From positions 1 to 54,413 of the IMG/VR virus record IMGVR_UViG_3300045454_000116: 54,413 nucleotides of DNA; one strand, written 5' to 3'. This document shows positions 15,933 through 24,523 of the stretch, one piece after another. The notes under the pieces were generated by a model. It made no database searches. It was not told the DNA's origin and saw only the letters and a program-made list of their open reading frames with translations. Each line of letters opens with the position of its first letter. Within the stretch, counting starts at the first letter, position 1. Made by a program: the position numbers and the translations under genes. The DNA is from a virus.

Positions 15933-16876
15933 GGCATTCCCTGAAGATCGTGGACATCCCCTGCGACCAGATCCGCATCGGCGAACGCCACCGGAAGGAC
16001 ATGGGGGATCTGGAGGGTCTGGCCGCAAGCATCGCCCGCGAAGGGCTGTTGCAACCCGTCGGGATCACGGAAGACTTCCGGTTGGTCTTCGGCCATCGTC
16101 GGCTGCTGGCAGTCCAGGGCATCCTCAACTGGCCCACCATCCCGGCGCGAGTGGTCCGGGTTACCAGCCTGCTGGCCGCCGAACACGACGAGAACGAGTT
16201 TTCGAAGTCCTTTACAACGTCGGAACGTGTCGCGATCGGAAAAGCGCTGGAAGCGGAGATCGGCAACCGGCAGGGGCAGCGCATCGACCTCGAACTTCCG
16301 GAAGATTTTCCGGAAGTTCAACCCGGCACCGAGACCCGTGAACTGGTGGCCGAGAGGGCTGGATTCGGCAACCCGAGAACCTATCGGCAGGCCAAGAAGG
16401 TCACCGAGGAAGGAACGCCCGAACTGGTCGCGGCGATGGACGCGGGCGAGGTGTCGATCGACGCTGCCGCCATCATCGCCCAGGAGCCACCTGAAGCCCA
16501 GCGCGAGATCGTCCAGATGCCCGCCGCCGTGCGCCGCCAGATCGTACGCCAACTGCGCGAGGCCACCGAACTCCCTTCCACCACCGAGGCGCGGCGCATC
16601 GCGCGCGAGACGGGCATGCTCGTGGCCGACCGTACGGGCCGGTACCGCTCGGGCCTCTCGGACGAGGAACGTAAGGCGCTCAAGGAAGATCTTGACTCGA
16701 TCTGGGCAGTGACGCGCGCCGTCCTGGCTCTGGCCGATACACAACTCGATCCGGTCGAACTGGCATCGCGGCTCGAATACTGGCACTGCCCAGGCATCCG
16801 GGCCAAATCGCCGGCCGCCCTGGACTGGCTTCACCGCTTTGAGGAGGCAATTCGTGAAAAGACCCAGCTTTCATGA
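15929..16876 (+). CDS. ParB/Spo0J-like nuclease-fold protein
   Basis: 315 residues beginning with a ParB N-terminal domain: IPCDQIRIGERHRKDMGDLE, GLAASIAREGLLQPVGI and the GHRRLLA motif (FGHRRLLAVQGI) that binds nucleotide in ParB. The middle has an HTH-like region (TRELVAERAGFGNPRTYRQA), and the C-terminal half is helical and charged. Phage proteins like this may partition, regulate or nick DNA. Start is a GTG overlapping the sigma-factor stop. Oddity: residues 122-130 (ELPEDFPEV) are encoded by a perfect inverted repeat that also occurs between genes elsewhere, so a repeat has entered or arisen within this gene. Confidence 0.85.
   Translation: MRHSLKIVDIPCDQIRIGERHRKDMGDLEGLAASIAREGLLQPVGITEDFRLVFGHRRLLAVQGILNWPTIPARVVRVTSLLAAEHDENEFSKSFTTSERVAIGKALEAEIGNRQGQRIDLELPEDFPEVQPGTETRELVAERAGFGNPRTYRQAKKVTEEGTPELVAAMDAGEVSIDAAAIIAQEPPEAQREIVQMPAAVRRQIVRQLREATELPSTTEARRIARETGMLVADRTGRYRSGLSDEERKALKEDLDSIWAVTRAVLALADTQLDPVELASRLEYWHCPGIRAKSPAALDWLHRFEEAIREKTQLS
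16292..16319. repeat. TTCCGGAA-type inverted repeat inside the ParB-like gene
   Basis: Perfect 12-bp arms GAACTTCCGGAA and its complement around a GATT loop. The central 22 bases (16295-16316) recur exactly, in reverse complement, at 43509-43530. In frame it encodes LPEDFPE. Confidence 0.85.
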
Positions 16877-17366
16877 TTCGGAACTTTCGCGCCGGATCGA
16901 CGAGGTGATCCTGGCGCACCTGGAGACGGGCGAGCCCACGGCTGACGAGGTCAGCGCAGAGGTGCTTGCGCGGTACGGAGATCTGGTCGACGAGTACGGC
17001 CGCGAGCTGGCAGTGGCACAGGTCAGATCCATCGTCAGCGACCGCATGAAGAAGACGCTGGCGACCAAGAAGGGACATGCGCTGCAACTGCGGCTGGACA
17101 TGCGCTTCGGAGGTCTGGAGCCCGAGTCCGCGCTTACGTTCCGCGATGACAGCGGAGCCATCCGCTACGTGGCCACGGCGCGGGCGACCGAGGAACATCA
17201 CCGGCGCTACATGGCGCTGCTGCGGGAGCAGATTGAGGCCGACACGGCGCGGCTGAAGGTGGCCGAGTGGTTCTACGCCTGGCTCGAACCGGTCTTCGCC
17301 TCGCATCCGGGCATCACCACGGCCGAGGCGATCGCACGGCTCGCCCCGGAAGGCCAGGCGGTGTAG
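16854..17366 (+). CDS. Hypothetical early phage protein
   Basis: 170 residues, mostly helical and charged, with no recognisable family. The start is a GTG at 16854 six bases after GAGGAGG, inside the 3' end of the ParB-like gene; the TTG at 16839 further upstream would place the Shine-Dalgarno inside the protein. The N-terminal half (SRRIDEVILAHLETGEPTAD) looks like an HTH-type fold and the C-terminal half is helical (ERHRRYMALL-like). A DNA-related role in the early operon is plausible from context only. Confidence 0.65.
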   Translation: MKRPSFHDSELSRRIDEVILAHLETGEPTADEVSAEVLARYGDLVDEYGRELAVAQVRSIVSDRMKKTLATKKGHALQLRLDMRFGGLEPESALTFRDDSGAIRYVATARATEEHHRRYMALLREQIEADTARLKVAEWFYAWLEPVFASHPGITTAEAIARLAPEGQAV

Positions 17367-17461
17367 GGAGAGGCAGTCAGGGGCCTGCCGCAGGCCGGCC
17401 CGAATGGGATCGACACGATCAGAACAAAGCCATTGAAACAGAGGCAGGAGAAGCCAACCGT

Positions 17462-19612
17462 ATGACGCACGACGCATCCCCCATGGTGACCACCTACTCC
17501 ATGTGGAACCAGTTCCGGAACTGCCGGAAGGCGGCCGAACTTCGCTATCTCCAGCATCTGGTGCCGCTCGAACGGGACCGCAACCTGCACTTCGGCTCGC
17601 TGATTCACGAGTGCCTGGAACTCTGGCACGGCCAGCGCGACCTGGCGCGGATGCTTGATCTCATCGACCGCCGCTGCGCGGCCCGCGCGCAGGACGAGGA
17701 TCAGAAACGCGACTGGCACCTAGCCACCGCGATGATGCGGGCCTATGCGGAGCGTTACGCCGAAGAAGAGTTCGAAGTGGTTGCCCTGGAGCACGTCTTC
17801 GAAGGGCCGATTGTGAACCCGGCCACGGGCGCCTCCTCGCGCAGCTTCCGCCTGGCGGGCAAGGTCGATGGGATCGTTCGCATCGACGGCGAGCATTTCA
17901 TTCTCGAACATAAGTGCGTTGCAGGTGACAGCCGCATTTACGATTACGCATCGGCCGAGCTCCTAACGGTTCGCGACATGGCGCGGCGCCAAGTAGAGCC
18001 CGTAGTCCTCGGGATCGACGACCAGGGACGGCTCAGGCATGCGCAGGCAGGCGTTCCACAACCCGAAAAAGTGCGAGATGTCTTCCGAATCGTTCTCAAG
18101 TCCGGCCGAAGCCTCACCGTCTCGGATAACCACCCGGTCCTCACTCATAAGGGCTGGGTGGCCGCGGGGGCACTGAAGAAGGGCGACTGGGCAGCGGTTC
18201 CCCAGGCGTCACAGACTTCACACACGCAGAGCCCGTTTTCCGACGATGAGGTAAAGCTGGCCGGGTACATGTTGGCGGATGGCACTCTGTCGACTCTGGC
18301 GTTCACCAAATCAGACGGGCCTGTGCTCGCTGACTTCCTGGCGGCGGTAAGTCGTCTGGGCATTCGGTTCCACATACAGGGGCGAGAAGACCGCACTCCA
18401 CAGGTGAGATTGTCGCAGGCGCCCGAAAGCCCGGCGCGTCTCCTGATGGAGAGATTAGGCCTCTATGAGGAATGCGCCGAGGAGAAGCACCTTCCGGGTG
18501 TACTCCACTCGATTACGGACCACCAAGTCGGACTTCTGCTCGGCGCACTCTGGAGTACCGACGGTTGCGTGGACGTGTATGAGGAAAAGCGGCCGGATTG
18601 CGCCCGCTCTCAGGAGAAGATTCGGATTGCCTACGCTTCTCGTTCGCATGCCCTCTGTTCAGGAGTCCAGCAGCTTCTCTTGCGGCTCGGCATCAATTCA
18701 TCCGTCACCCGTTCCACGGTTGCGTACCGGCATGAACGGCGACCTACCTTCGTCACGAGAGTGATCGGCCGGCACTCAAAACGCCGATTCCTCGATCTCG
18801 CGATCGCTGGCGCGATTCCCATCCTGAAGTACCCCGAGGTGATCCGGCGGGCGCGGGCGTTGGTGAAGCCCGGAGAAGACCCTCGCATGGCGCCGTCTGA
18901 GCTGCCGGCATGGCTTCAACATGCAGAGGTGTTCTGGGACCCCGTTGAGGTCGTGATCGTCTCTGGGAGGCAGTTGATGTACAACCTGACCGTTCCAGAG
19001 ATCCACAGTTTTGTTGTGGACGACGTAATCACCCACAATACCGCGGCCCAGGTTGACGGCGATTACCTGGAGAAGCTCTGGACCGACTTTCAGATCACGC
19101 TCTACTCGCACTACGTCGAGCAGACGATGGGCATTCCCATCACTGGGATTCTCTACAACGTCCTCGTCAAGGCACGGCTCCAGCAGTCCAGAGGTGAGAC
19201 CGAGGAAGAGTTCGAAGCCCGCCGCGCGGAGCTGCTTGCCAAGTCGAAGACGGGCCGTACGGCCGCGCGACGGCGCGAGCCGGAGTCCGACGAAGATTTC
19301 CAGCGGCGGTTGGCCGAGAAGTACGCGGATCCGGCGATGTTCCACCGCGAGCGGCTGTATCTGTCGCGCGACCGCTTCGACGTGCTGCGCGCCGAGCTGT
19401 GGGAGCTCACGCAGGCCTTCCTCGACGCGCGCCGCCGCGGGGTCTTCTACCAGAACACTTCGTTCTGCTTCAACTACCAGCGGCCCTGTCCCTACTTCGC
19501 CCTGTGCCGGTCCAACGGCAATCCCAACGTGATCGAGAACTTCTACCAGCGCGCCGAGCCCAACGAGGAACTGCGCGTTCTCGCGGCCGGCTCGTCCGAA
19601 CCCGCTTTCTGA
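17462..19612 (+). CDS. PD-(D/E)XK exonuclease (Cas4/RecB-like) interrupted by an intein
   Basis: The precursor is 716 residues; after removal of a 375-residue intein the nuclease is 341 residues. The host protein opens with TTYSMWNQFRNCRKAAELRY, the N-terminal motif of PDDEXK_1/Cas4-like nucleases. The catalytic residues are Asp136 (KVDGIV) and Glu149/Lys151 (ILEHK). The C-terminus has CFNYQRPCPYFALC, probable iron-sulfur ligands together with Cys in the N-terminal RNCRK motif. The intein begins directly after Lys151, so the enzyme should be inactive until splicing. The nuclease probably resects DNA ends for the Sak4-like recombinase encoded next. Start ATG 17462, with AGGAG eleven bases upstream; ATG 17483 is also possible. 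Confidence 0.92.
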   Translation: MTHDASPMVTTYSMWNQFRNCRKAAELRYLQHLVPLERDRNLHFGSLIHECLELWHGQRDLARMLDLIDRRCAARAQDEDQKRDWHLATAMMRAYAERYAEEEFEVVALEHVFEGPIVNPATGASSRSFRLAGKVDGIVRIDGEHFILEHKCVAGDSRIYDYASAELLTVRDMARRQVEPVVLGIDDQGRLRHAQAGVPQPEKVRDVFRIVLKSGRSLTVSDNHPVLTHKGWVAAGALKKGDWAAVPQASQTSHTQSPFSDDEVKLAGYMLADGTLSTLAFTKSDGPVLADFLAAVSRLGIRFHIQGREDRTPQVRLSQAPESPARLLMERLGLYEECAEEKHLPGVLHSITDHQVGLLLGALWSTDGCVDVYEEKRPDCARSQEKIRIAYASRSHALCSGVQQLLLRLGINSSVTRSTVAYRHERRPTFVTRVIGRHSKRRFLDLAIAGAIPILKYPEVIRRARALVKPGEDPRMAPSELPAWLQHAEVFWDPVEVVIVSGRQLMYNLTVPEIHSFVVDDVITHNTAAQVDGDYLEKLWTDFQITLYSHYVEQTMGIPITGILYNVLVKARLQQSRGETEEEFEARRAELLAKSKTGRTAARRREPESDEDFQRRLAEKYADPAMFHRERLYLSRDRFDVLRAELWELTQAFLDARRRGVFYQNTSFCFNYQRPCPYFALCRSNGNPNVIENFYQRAEPNEELRVLAAGSSEPAF
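17915..19039 (+). other. Intein 1 with LAGLIDADG endonuclease (in the Cas4-like nuclease)
   Basis: 375 residues from Cys1 (CVAGDSRIYDY) to the terminal His-Asn, with Thr as +1 residue: a class 1 intein. Block B is LTVSDNHPVLTHKGW and the C-terminal blocks are MYNLTVPEIHSFVVDDVITHN with the penultimate His present. Two LAGLIDADG helices are seen: LAGYMLADGTLS and LLGALWSTDGCVD. Both acidic residues are present, so the homing endonuclease may be active. It is inserted immediately after the active-site Lys of EHK. Third-codon GC is visibly lower than in the host gene, suggesting later acquisition. Confidence 0.93.
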
Positions 19613-19629
19613 AACCCAAGGAGACTCTG

Positions 19630-21432
19630 ATGCCCATTCTTCCCACGACGAAAACCCCACCCAAGCCGAGCCTGTCGGATCTGACCGTGCTGTGTTACGG
19701 GCAAACCAAGATCGGCAAGTGTCTCGGCGGCAACTCTCTGCTGGCCAACCCGCTCAATGGCCGCCTGATGAGGATGGAATCGCTCGTCCGGAATCAATCC
19801 GGGCCGGTGCTGAGCATGAGGGAGGCGGGCCAGTTGAGACCGCTCACGCCCTCGGCCTTTGTCGAAAACGAGCCCGCTCAACTGTACTTGTTGAAAACCC
19901 AAACCGGCCGTTGGATCGAGGCCACCGCGAACCACCCCTTCTTGACCCGGGAAGGTTGGAAGCCGCTGTCGGAGTTGAACCTGAGCGACCGGGTGGCCGT
20001 CGTAGCCGAATATCCGCCGCTGGCGTGTCATGGCGATACCGACGATGAACTGGTCAAGATCATGGCGTATCTGATCGCCGACGGCAGTCTCGCCGGCAAG
20101 GGCGCCATCTTCACCAAGAACGATCCAGCCGTGCGGATGGACTTCGAGGCGGCTGTCGAAGCCAAGGGCGATGAGTGCGTGGAATTCGTCAACCAGAAGG
20201 GGGTTGTCCAGGTACGCGTCCGCGGCAAGCGCGGCCACCGCAACAACGTCATCGGTCACTTGCGGCAGACGGGGCTGCAAGGGCTGCGGTCCCGGGAAAA
20301 GTCCATTCCCGACTTCGTCTTCGGCCTGAAGCGAAGCAAGCAGAAGTTGTTCCTGAACCGGCTGTTCACCTGCGACGGCTCGGTGGAGGCGTCGGGCCGC
20401 ATCAGCTTCAGTTCGACCTCGGTGCGCATGGTTGAACAGGTCCAGCACCTGCTGGCCCGCTACGGGATCGTCTCCCTGATCCGGGACCGGTTTTTGAACG
20501 GCAGCCTCTACGGCGCCGAGCTTTGCATCGCCGCCAAGGACGACGTGCTCCGTTTCATCGACCAGATCGGTTTTTACGGAGAGAAAGCCGTCAAGGCGGA
20601 GGCAGTGCGGCAGAACCTTTACCAAGTGAGGTCCGCCGAAACGCAGCTCGACAGGATCGGTTCCATCCTGTTCGACCGCGTGACCTCGGTCCGCCCCTCG
20701 CGGGTAGCGCCCGTGTTCGACCTCACGGTTGAGGAGACGCACAATTTCGTGGCCAACGACTTTGTCGTCCACAACTCGACCTTCTGCTCTCAAGCCGACG
20801 GCGCCGTCTTTCTCGCCACCGAGCCGGGCCTGAACGCCCTCGAGGTCTTCCAGGTGCCCATCCTCTCCTGGGAGGATCTGCTGGCCGCCTGCGCCGAAAT
20901 CAGCGAGGGCAAGCACCCGTTCAAGACCATCATCGTCGACACCGTCGACAACGCCCATAAGTTCTGCACCGAGTACATCCTGCGGAAGTACAAGGTCGAG
21001 CACGAATCCGACCTGGCCTACGGCAAGGGCTACTCGATCGTCAACAACGAGTTCCAGCGCGTGCTGACGAAACTCGCTTTCCTGCCCTACGGGCTCTACC
21101 TGATCTCGCACGCCAAGGAGATCGAGGTCGAAACGCGCACCGGCAAGTACACGCGCATCGTGCCGACGCTGCCCGAGAAGGCGCGCAAGATCGTGCTCGG
21201 TATGGTCGACATGGTCCTTTACTGCGACCTCGATGTGTCGGCCGGCGCGGAAGGCGAGCAGATCATCCGGCGCGTGATCCGTACCAAGCCGAGCCTCTAC
21301 TACGAAGCCGGCGACCGCACCGGTCGGCTGCCCGAGACGATCGACCTCGACTACCGCAAGTTCCTCGAAGCCTTCCAGGCGGCGGCGGGTGCGCCGCCGA
21401 AACCGCAGGCGGGCCCCAAGCAGGCCAAGTAA
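19630..21432 (+). CDS. Sak4-like RecA-fold ATPase interrupted by an intein
   Basis: The precursor is 600 residues and the mature protein 248 after loss of a 352-residue intein. The joined exteins give YGQTKIGKSTFCSQ, a Walker A motif, preceded by LSDLTVLC and followed by ATEPGLNALEV and TIIVDTVDNAHKFC (Walker B). This matches phage AAA_24/Sak4-like single-strand annealing ATPases, which work with an SSB-like partner in phage recombination. The intein lies between the Lys and Ser of GKS, so unspliced protein cannot bind ATP. Start: ATG 19630 with AAGGAG six bases upstream. It follows the nuclease gene and precedes a DUF669 gene, a typical phage recombination cassette. Confidence 0.9.
   Translation: MPILPTTKTPPKPSLSDLTVLCYGQTKIGKCLGGNSLLANPLNGRLMRMESLVRNQSGPVLSMREAGQLRPLTPSAFVENEPAQLYLLKTQTGRWIEATANHPFLTREGWKPLSELNLSDRVAVVAEYPPLACHGDTDDELVKIMAYLIADGSLAGKGAIFTKNDPAVRMDFEAAVEAKGDECVEFVNQKGVVQVRVRGKRGHRNNVIGHLRQTGLQGLRSREKSIPDFVFGLKRSKQKLFLNRLFTCDGSVEASGRISFSSTSVRMVEQVQHLLARYGIVSLIRDRFLNGSLYGAELCIAAKDDVLRFIDQIGFYGEKAVKAEAVRQNLYQVRSAETQLDRIGSILFDRVTSVRPSRVAPVFDLTVEETHNFVANDFVVHNSTFCSQADGAVFLATEPGLNALEVFQVPILSWEDLLAACAEISEGKHPFKTIIVDTVDNAHKFCTEYILRKYKVEHESDLAYGKGYSIVNNEFQRVLTKLAFLPYGLYLISHAKEIEVETRTGKYTRIVPTLPEKARKIVLGMVDMVLYCDLDVSAGAEGEQIIRRVIRTKPSLYYEAGDRTGRLPETIDLDYRKFLEAFQAAAGAPPKPQAGPKQAK
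19720..20775 (+). other. Intein 2 with LAGLIDADG endonuclease (in the Sak4-like ATPase)
   Basis: 352 residues from Cys1 (CLGGNSLL) to terminal His-Asn, with Ser as +1. Block B is GRWIEATANHPFLTREGW; the C-terminal blocks are VFDLTVEETHNFVANDFVVHN. LAGLIDADG-type helices: IMAYLIADGSLA and FLNRLFTCDGSVE. Class 1. Unlike inteins 1 and 3, its codon use is close to that of its host gene, which suggests a longer residence. Confidence 0.93.
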
Positions 21433-21454
21433 CCAATCAACAGGAGACAACAGC

Positions 21455-21913
21455 ATGAGCAGACATTCGATTGATCTTTCGCAGTTCGATGACGATTTCC
21501 GGGCCGAACAGCCCGAAGAGCGCGGCGATTTCGAGAGCGTGCCCGACGGCAAATATCAGGTCACGGTCGACAAGGTCGAGCTGACCGAGGCCCAGTCCTC
21601 GGGCAACCCGATGATCAAGTGGACGCTGCGGATTCTGGCGCCGAAGTTCACGAACCGCCTGATGTGGCGCAACAGCGTCATCACGCAGAACACGCTCAAG
21701 TACGTGAAGACCGACCTGCACCTGTGCGGGCTCGATCTCGAGCGGCTGTCGGACCTGCCGAAGCACCTTGACCGGCTGCTCGACGTGAAGCTCGAAGTGA
21801 CCAAGCGCACCAAGGGCGACAGCGAGAACATCTACTTCAACCGCCGCATCGAGACGAGCCAGAGCGCAGCCAAGTTCCGGCGGGAGGCCGACGACGCCCT
21901 TGTGCCGTTCTAA
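21455..21913 (+). CDS. DUF669-type phage recombination-associated protein
   Basis: 152 residues. DFESVPDGKYQVTVDKVELT, GNPMIKWTLRILAPKFTNRL and LKYVKTDLHLCGLDL are the hallmarks of DUF669, a phage family that usually sits beside Sak4/AAA_24 ATPases and may act as an ssDNA-binding or annealing accessory protein. Start: ATG 21455 with AGGAG eight bases upstream. Beginning earlier would add an unsupported arginine-rich leader. The 3' end overlaps the ERCC4 nuclease gene. Confidence 0.85.
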   Translation: MSRHSIDLSQFDDDFRAEQPEERGDFESVPDGKYQVTVDKVELTEAQSSGNPMIKWTLRILAPKFTNRLMWRNSVITQNTLKYVKTDLHLCGLDLERLSDLPKHLDRLLDVKLEVTKRTKGDSENIYFNRRIETSQSAAKFRREADDALVPF

Positions 21914-22349
21914 CGCGGCGCGGGCCACCATCGTCATCGACTCACGGGAACAGGAGGCGTACGCGTTCGATCCCCGTCTGACTGGCGCTGTGCGGCGGGC
22001 GCTCAAGGCCGGGGACTACTCCATCGCCGGGCTCGAGGACCAGGTGGCCGTGGAGCGCAAGACGCTCGATGACTTCGTCTCGACGGTGATCCACCGGCGG
22101 CGGCGTTTCCGGGAGGAGCTGCGCAAACTGAGCCAGTACCGCGCCGCCTGCGTCGTGGTCGAGGCCGAGCTTCTCGACGTGCTCGCCAAGCGTTATCGCG
22201 GCGAAGCCCGGCCGGCGGCGGTCGTGGGCTCGACGCTCTCGATCCTGCTCGACTACGGCGTGCCGGTCGTGTTCTGCGGCAACCGCCAGGCGGCGTGTCA
22301 TTTCACGCAGGCCTTTCTGCTGGCGGCGTGGAAGAGGTGGGGACGATGA
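21900..22349 (+). CDS. ERCC4-domain (XPF-like) nuclease
   Basis: 149 residues forming a stand-alone ERCC4 nuclease domain. TIVIDSREQEAYAF is the first strand and loop. GDYSIAGLEDQVAVERKTLDDF contains the GD...ERKxxxD catalytic signature (described here in two parts: GDYSIAG and ERKTLDD). FREELRKLSQYRAACVVVEA follows as in the family. It should cut branched or forked DNA during phage replication or recombination. The only in-frame start near the domain is a TTG at 21900, overlapping the DUF669 stop. Start of the next gene overlaps its stop (ATGA). Confidence 0.88.
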   Translation: MCRSNAARATIVIDSREQEAYAFDPRLTGAVRRALKAGDYSIAGLEDQVAVERKTLDDFVSTVIHRRRRFREELRKLSQYRAACVVVEAELLDVLAKRYRGEARPAAVVGSTLSILLDYGVPVVFCGNRQAACHFTQAFLLAAWKRWGR

Positions 22350-24523
22350 AGGATCAGCGCGAGTCGATCCGCGGCATCGTCGACGCGGTCTTTTACTCGG
22401 GCCCCACCTTCAGCGCGGGCCGCCTGGTGACGCCCGATGGTGGCGAGGTGAAGTTCGCGGGCAAAGTCTATGTCCGTGAGAACGACGCCGCGCGGCTCGA
22501 AGGCCGCTGGGTAACGCATCCCAAATACGGGCGCCAGTTCGAGGCCGAGTTCCTGGGCCACGACCTGGAACTCGATCCCGAGGGGCTTGCCCGCTTCCTC
22601 GCCAATCATCCAGACATCAAGGGCATCGGCCCGGCCAAGGCGAGGTTGATCGCGGATCGTTTCGGCAGTCATTTCGAGCAAGCCCTTTGCAGCGAGCCGG
22701 AATCGGTGGCGGCTGTGGCCAAGGCGCCGGTCGAGACCATCGGCGAACTGCGCCGGATCTGGATCGCGAATCGCGATTTCAACCATGCCATGTCGCACCT
22801 GGCCGCCTACGGCCTGACCCATCACCAGGTCACCACGCTCGTCGGGAGGTTCGGCAGCCAGGTGGTGGCGATTCTTGAGCACGATCCCTATGTGCTGATG
22901 CGGGAGATTCCGGGCTTCGGCTTCAAGCGCGTGGACAAGATCGCCCGCAAGATGGGCACGCCCAAGGATCTGCCCTCGCGCATTCGCGCAGGGATTCACT
23001 ACTCGGTGCTCAGTGCGCTCGATGACGGCGACTGCTGGGTCGAGTACGAGGATCTGCTCGATCGCGCCAACACGCTGCTGGTGATGGACACGCTCGACAG
23101 CCGGGAGGTAATCGAGCGGCATCTGGAAGCGCTGGTCGCTGAGGGCGTGCTGGTCTTGCAGACATTCGAGCGCCTCATCGTGGCCGATCCCGAGATCCAC
23201 CGCATGGAAACGGAGCTGGCGGCGGTCTTCAAAGAAGCATGCCGGCCAAGCCCTCATGCAGTGAGCGATCTCGACGGGCTGCTCAACGCCGAAGGCGGCG
23301 AGCTGAATCCCGACCAACGGAAAGCAGTCGAGAACGCGCTCACATTTTCCATTTCGCTGATGACCGGCGGCGCGGGCAGCGGCAAGACCTACGCCGTGTC
23401 GACGATCGTGAGCATCGCCGAACGGCTGGAACGGAAAGTCTTGCTGGCGGCGCCTACGGGCAAGGCGGCCAAGCGGCTCGAAGAGGTCGTGGGCCATGAG
23501 GCGAGCACCATCCACCGGCTGCTCGGCTTCAACGGTCACAGCTACGCGAGGGATGCCATGAATCCGATCGAGGCCGACATTCTGGCGATCGACGAGGTCA
23601 GCATGGTGGACGTACCGCTCGCTTGGCGGCTGTTTCAGGCGGTCGACCTGACCAAGACCGCCGTGGTCCTGGTCGGCGACCACAATCAGTTGCCGCCGGT
23701 GGGGCCGGGGAATCTGCTCCGGGACCTCGTGAAGTCGCGAGCGATTCCGACCACCGTTCTCACGCGGATCATCCGCCAGGCGGGTGTGCTCAAGGAGAAC
23801 TCGACCGCCATCCTCGCGGGCGAGGTGCGGCCCACCACGGACGTGCAGACCGGTGGCCGCCGGCCCTGGTACGTCATCGACCGCTTCAGCGACCGCGAGG
23901 ACGTGCGGCGGATGTTGCTCTTGCTCTTCGAGGAAGTTCTGGCCGAGCGTCTCGGCTACGATCTGCTGCGCGATGTACAGGTGCTGACACCTACGCACAA
24001 GGGCCCGCTTGGCACGGCCGAGTTGAACCTTGCGCTCCAGCATCTCTTGCAGAAGAAGCTGCGCGGCTTCGACGTGCCGGATGTCCTTTCCGGACACCGG
24101 CCCATCTTCTACGCCGGCGACAAGGTCATCCAGACGCGCAACGATTACGAACTGGGCGTCATGAACGGCGCCGTGGGCTACGTCGTCGAAGCCACCGCGA
24201 AGGGCGCGCTTACGGTCGAGTTCGACGGCGCTGTTGTCGAACTCGAGCCTGGATCAGACGCTGCCAGCCGCCTTCAGCTTGCCTATGCCTGCTCGGTCCA
24301 CAAGGTTCAGGGCTCGGAATTTCCGTGCGCCGTCGTCATCGCTCACAAGTCGCACTCCTTCATGCACCACCGCAATCTTCTCTACACCGCGGTGACGCGC
24401 GCCCGGGAGTCCGTGATTCTGCTCGGCGATCGCTGGGGCATTGAGAACTGCGCGGCCAAGCGGCAGGTGGACCGTCGCAACACGTTTCTCTCCTTCCTGC
24501 TCGAACCGGAGGCGCGCGCATGA
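22346..24523 (+). CDS. RecD2-type ATP-dependent DNA helicase
   Basis: Superfamily 1B 5'-3' helicase of about 725 residues, the usual size of RecD2. The N-terminal OB-like region (GRLVTPDGGEVKFAGKVYV) is followed by helix-hairpin-helix repeats (IKGIGPAKARLIADRF; IPGFGFKRVDKIARKMG). The motor has Walker A TGGAGSGKT (Lys347), Walker B LAIDEVSMVD, GDHNQLPPVGPGN, and C-terminal motifs YACSVHKVQGSEF and LYTAVTRARESV. RecD2 genes are common in phage replication modules and would unwind DNA alongside the primase encoded next. Start ATG 22346 overlaps the ERCC4 gene stop. Confidence 0.94.
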   Translation: MKDQRESIRGIVDAVFYSGPTFSAGRLVTPDGGEVKFAGKVYVRENDAARLEGRWVTHPKYGRQFEAEFLGHDLELDPEGLARFLANHPDIKGIGPAKARLIADRFGSHFEQALCSEPESVAAVAKAPVETIGELRRIWIANRDFNHAMSHLAAYGLTHHQVTTLVGRFGSQVVAILEHDPYVLMREIPGFGFKRVDKIARKMGTPKDLPSRIRAGIHYSVLSALDDGDCWVEYEDLLDRANTLLVMDTLDSREVIERHLEALVAEGVLVLQTFERLIVADPEIHRMETELAAVFKEACRPSPHAVSDLDGLLNAEGGELNPDQRKAVENALTFSISLMTGGAGSGKTYAVSTIVSIAERLERKVLLAAPTGKAAKRLEEVVGHEASTIHRLLGFNGHSYARDAMNPIEADILAIDEVSMVDVPLAWRLFQAVDLTKTAVVLVGDHNQLPPVGPGNLLRDLVKSRAIPTTVLTRIIRQAGVLKENSTAILAGEVRPTTDVQTGGRRPWYVIDRFSDREDVRRMLLLLFEEVLAERLGYDLLRDVQVLTPTHKGPLGTAELNLALQHLLQKKLRGFDVPDVLSGHRPIFYAGDKVIQTRNDYELGVMNGAVGYVVEATAKGALTVEFDGAVVELEPGSDAASRLQLAYACSVHKVQGSEFPCAVVIAHKSHSFMHHRNLLYTAVTRARESVILLGDRWGIENCAAKRQVDRRNTFLSFLLEPEARA

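Noticed and set aside
17267-17461. A 65-residue extension upstream of the Cas4-like nuclease in the same frame
   Set aside because: It overlaps the preceding gene, has no homology and no ribosome site; ATG 17462 fits the nuclease N-terminus.
22298-24097. A 599-codon minus-strand frame opposite the RecD2-type helicase
   Set aside because: Shadow of a well-supported gene; composition is typical of antisense translation (rich in Arg, His, Ala, Leu).
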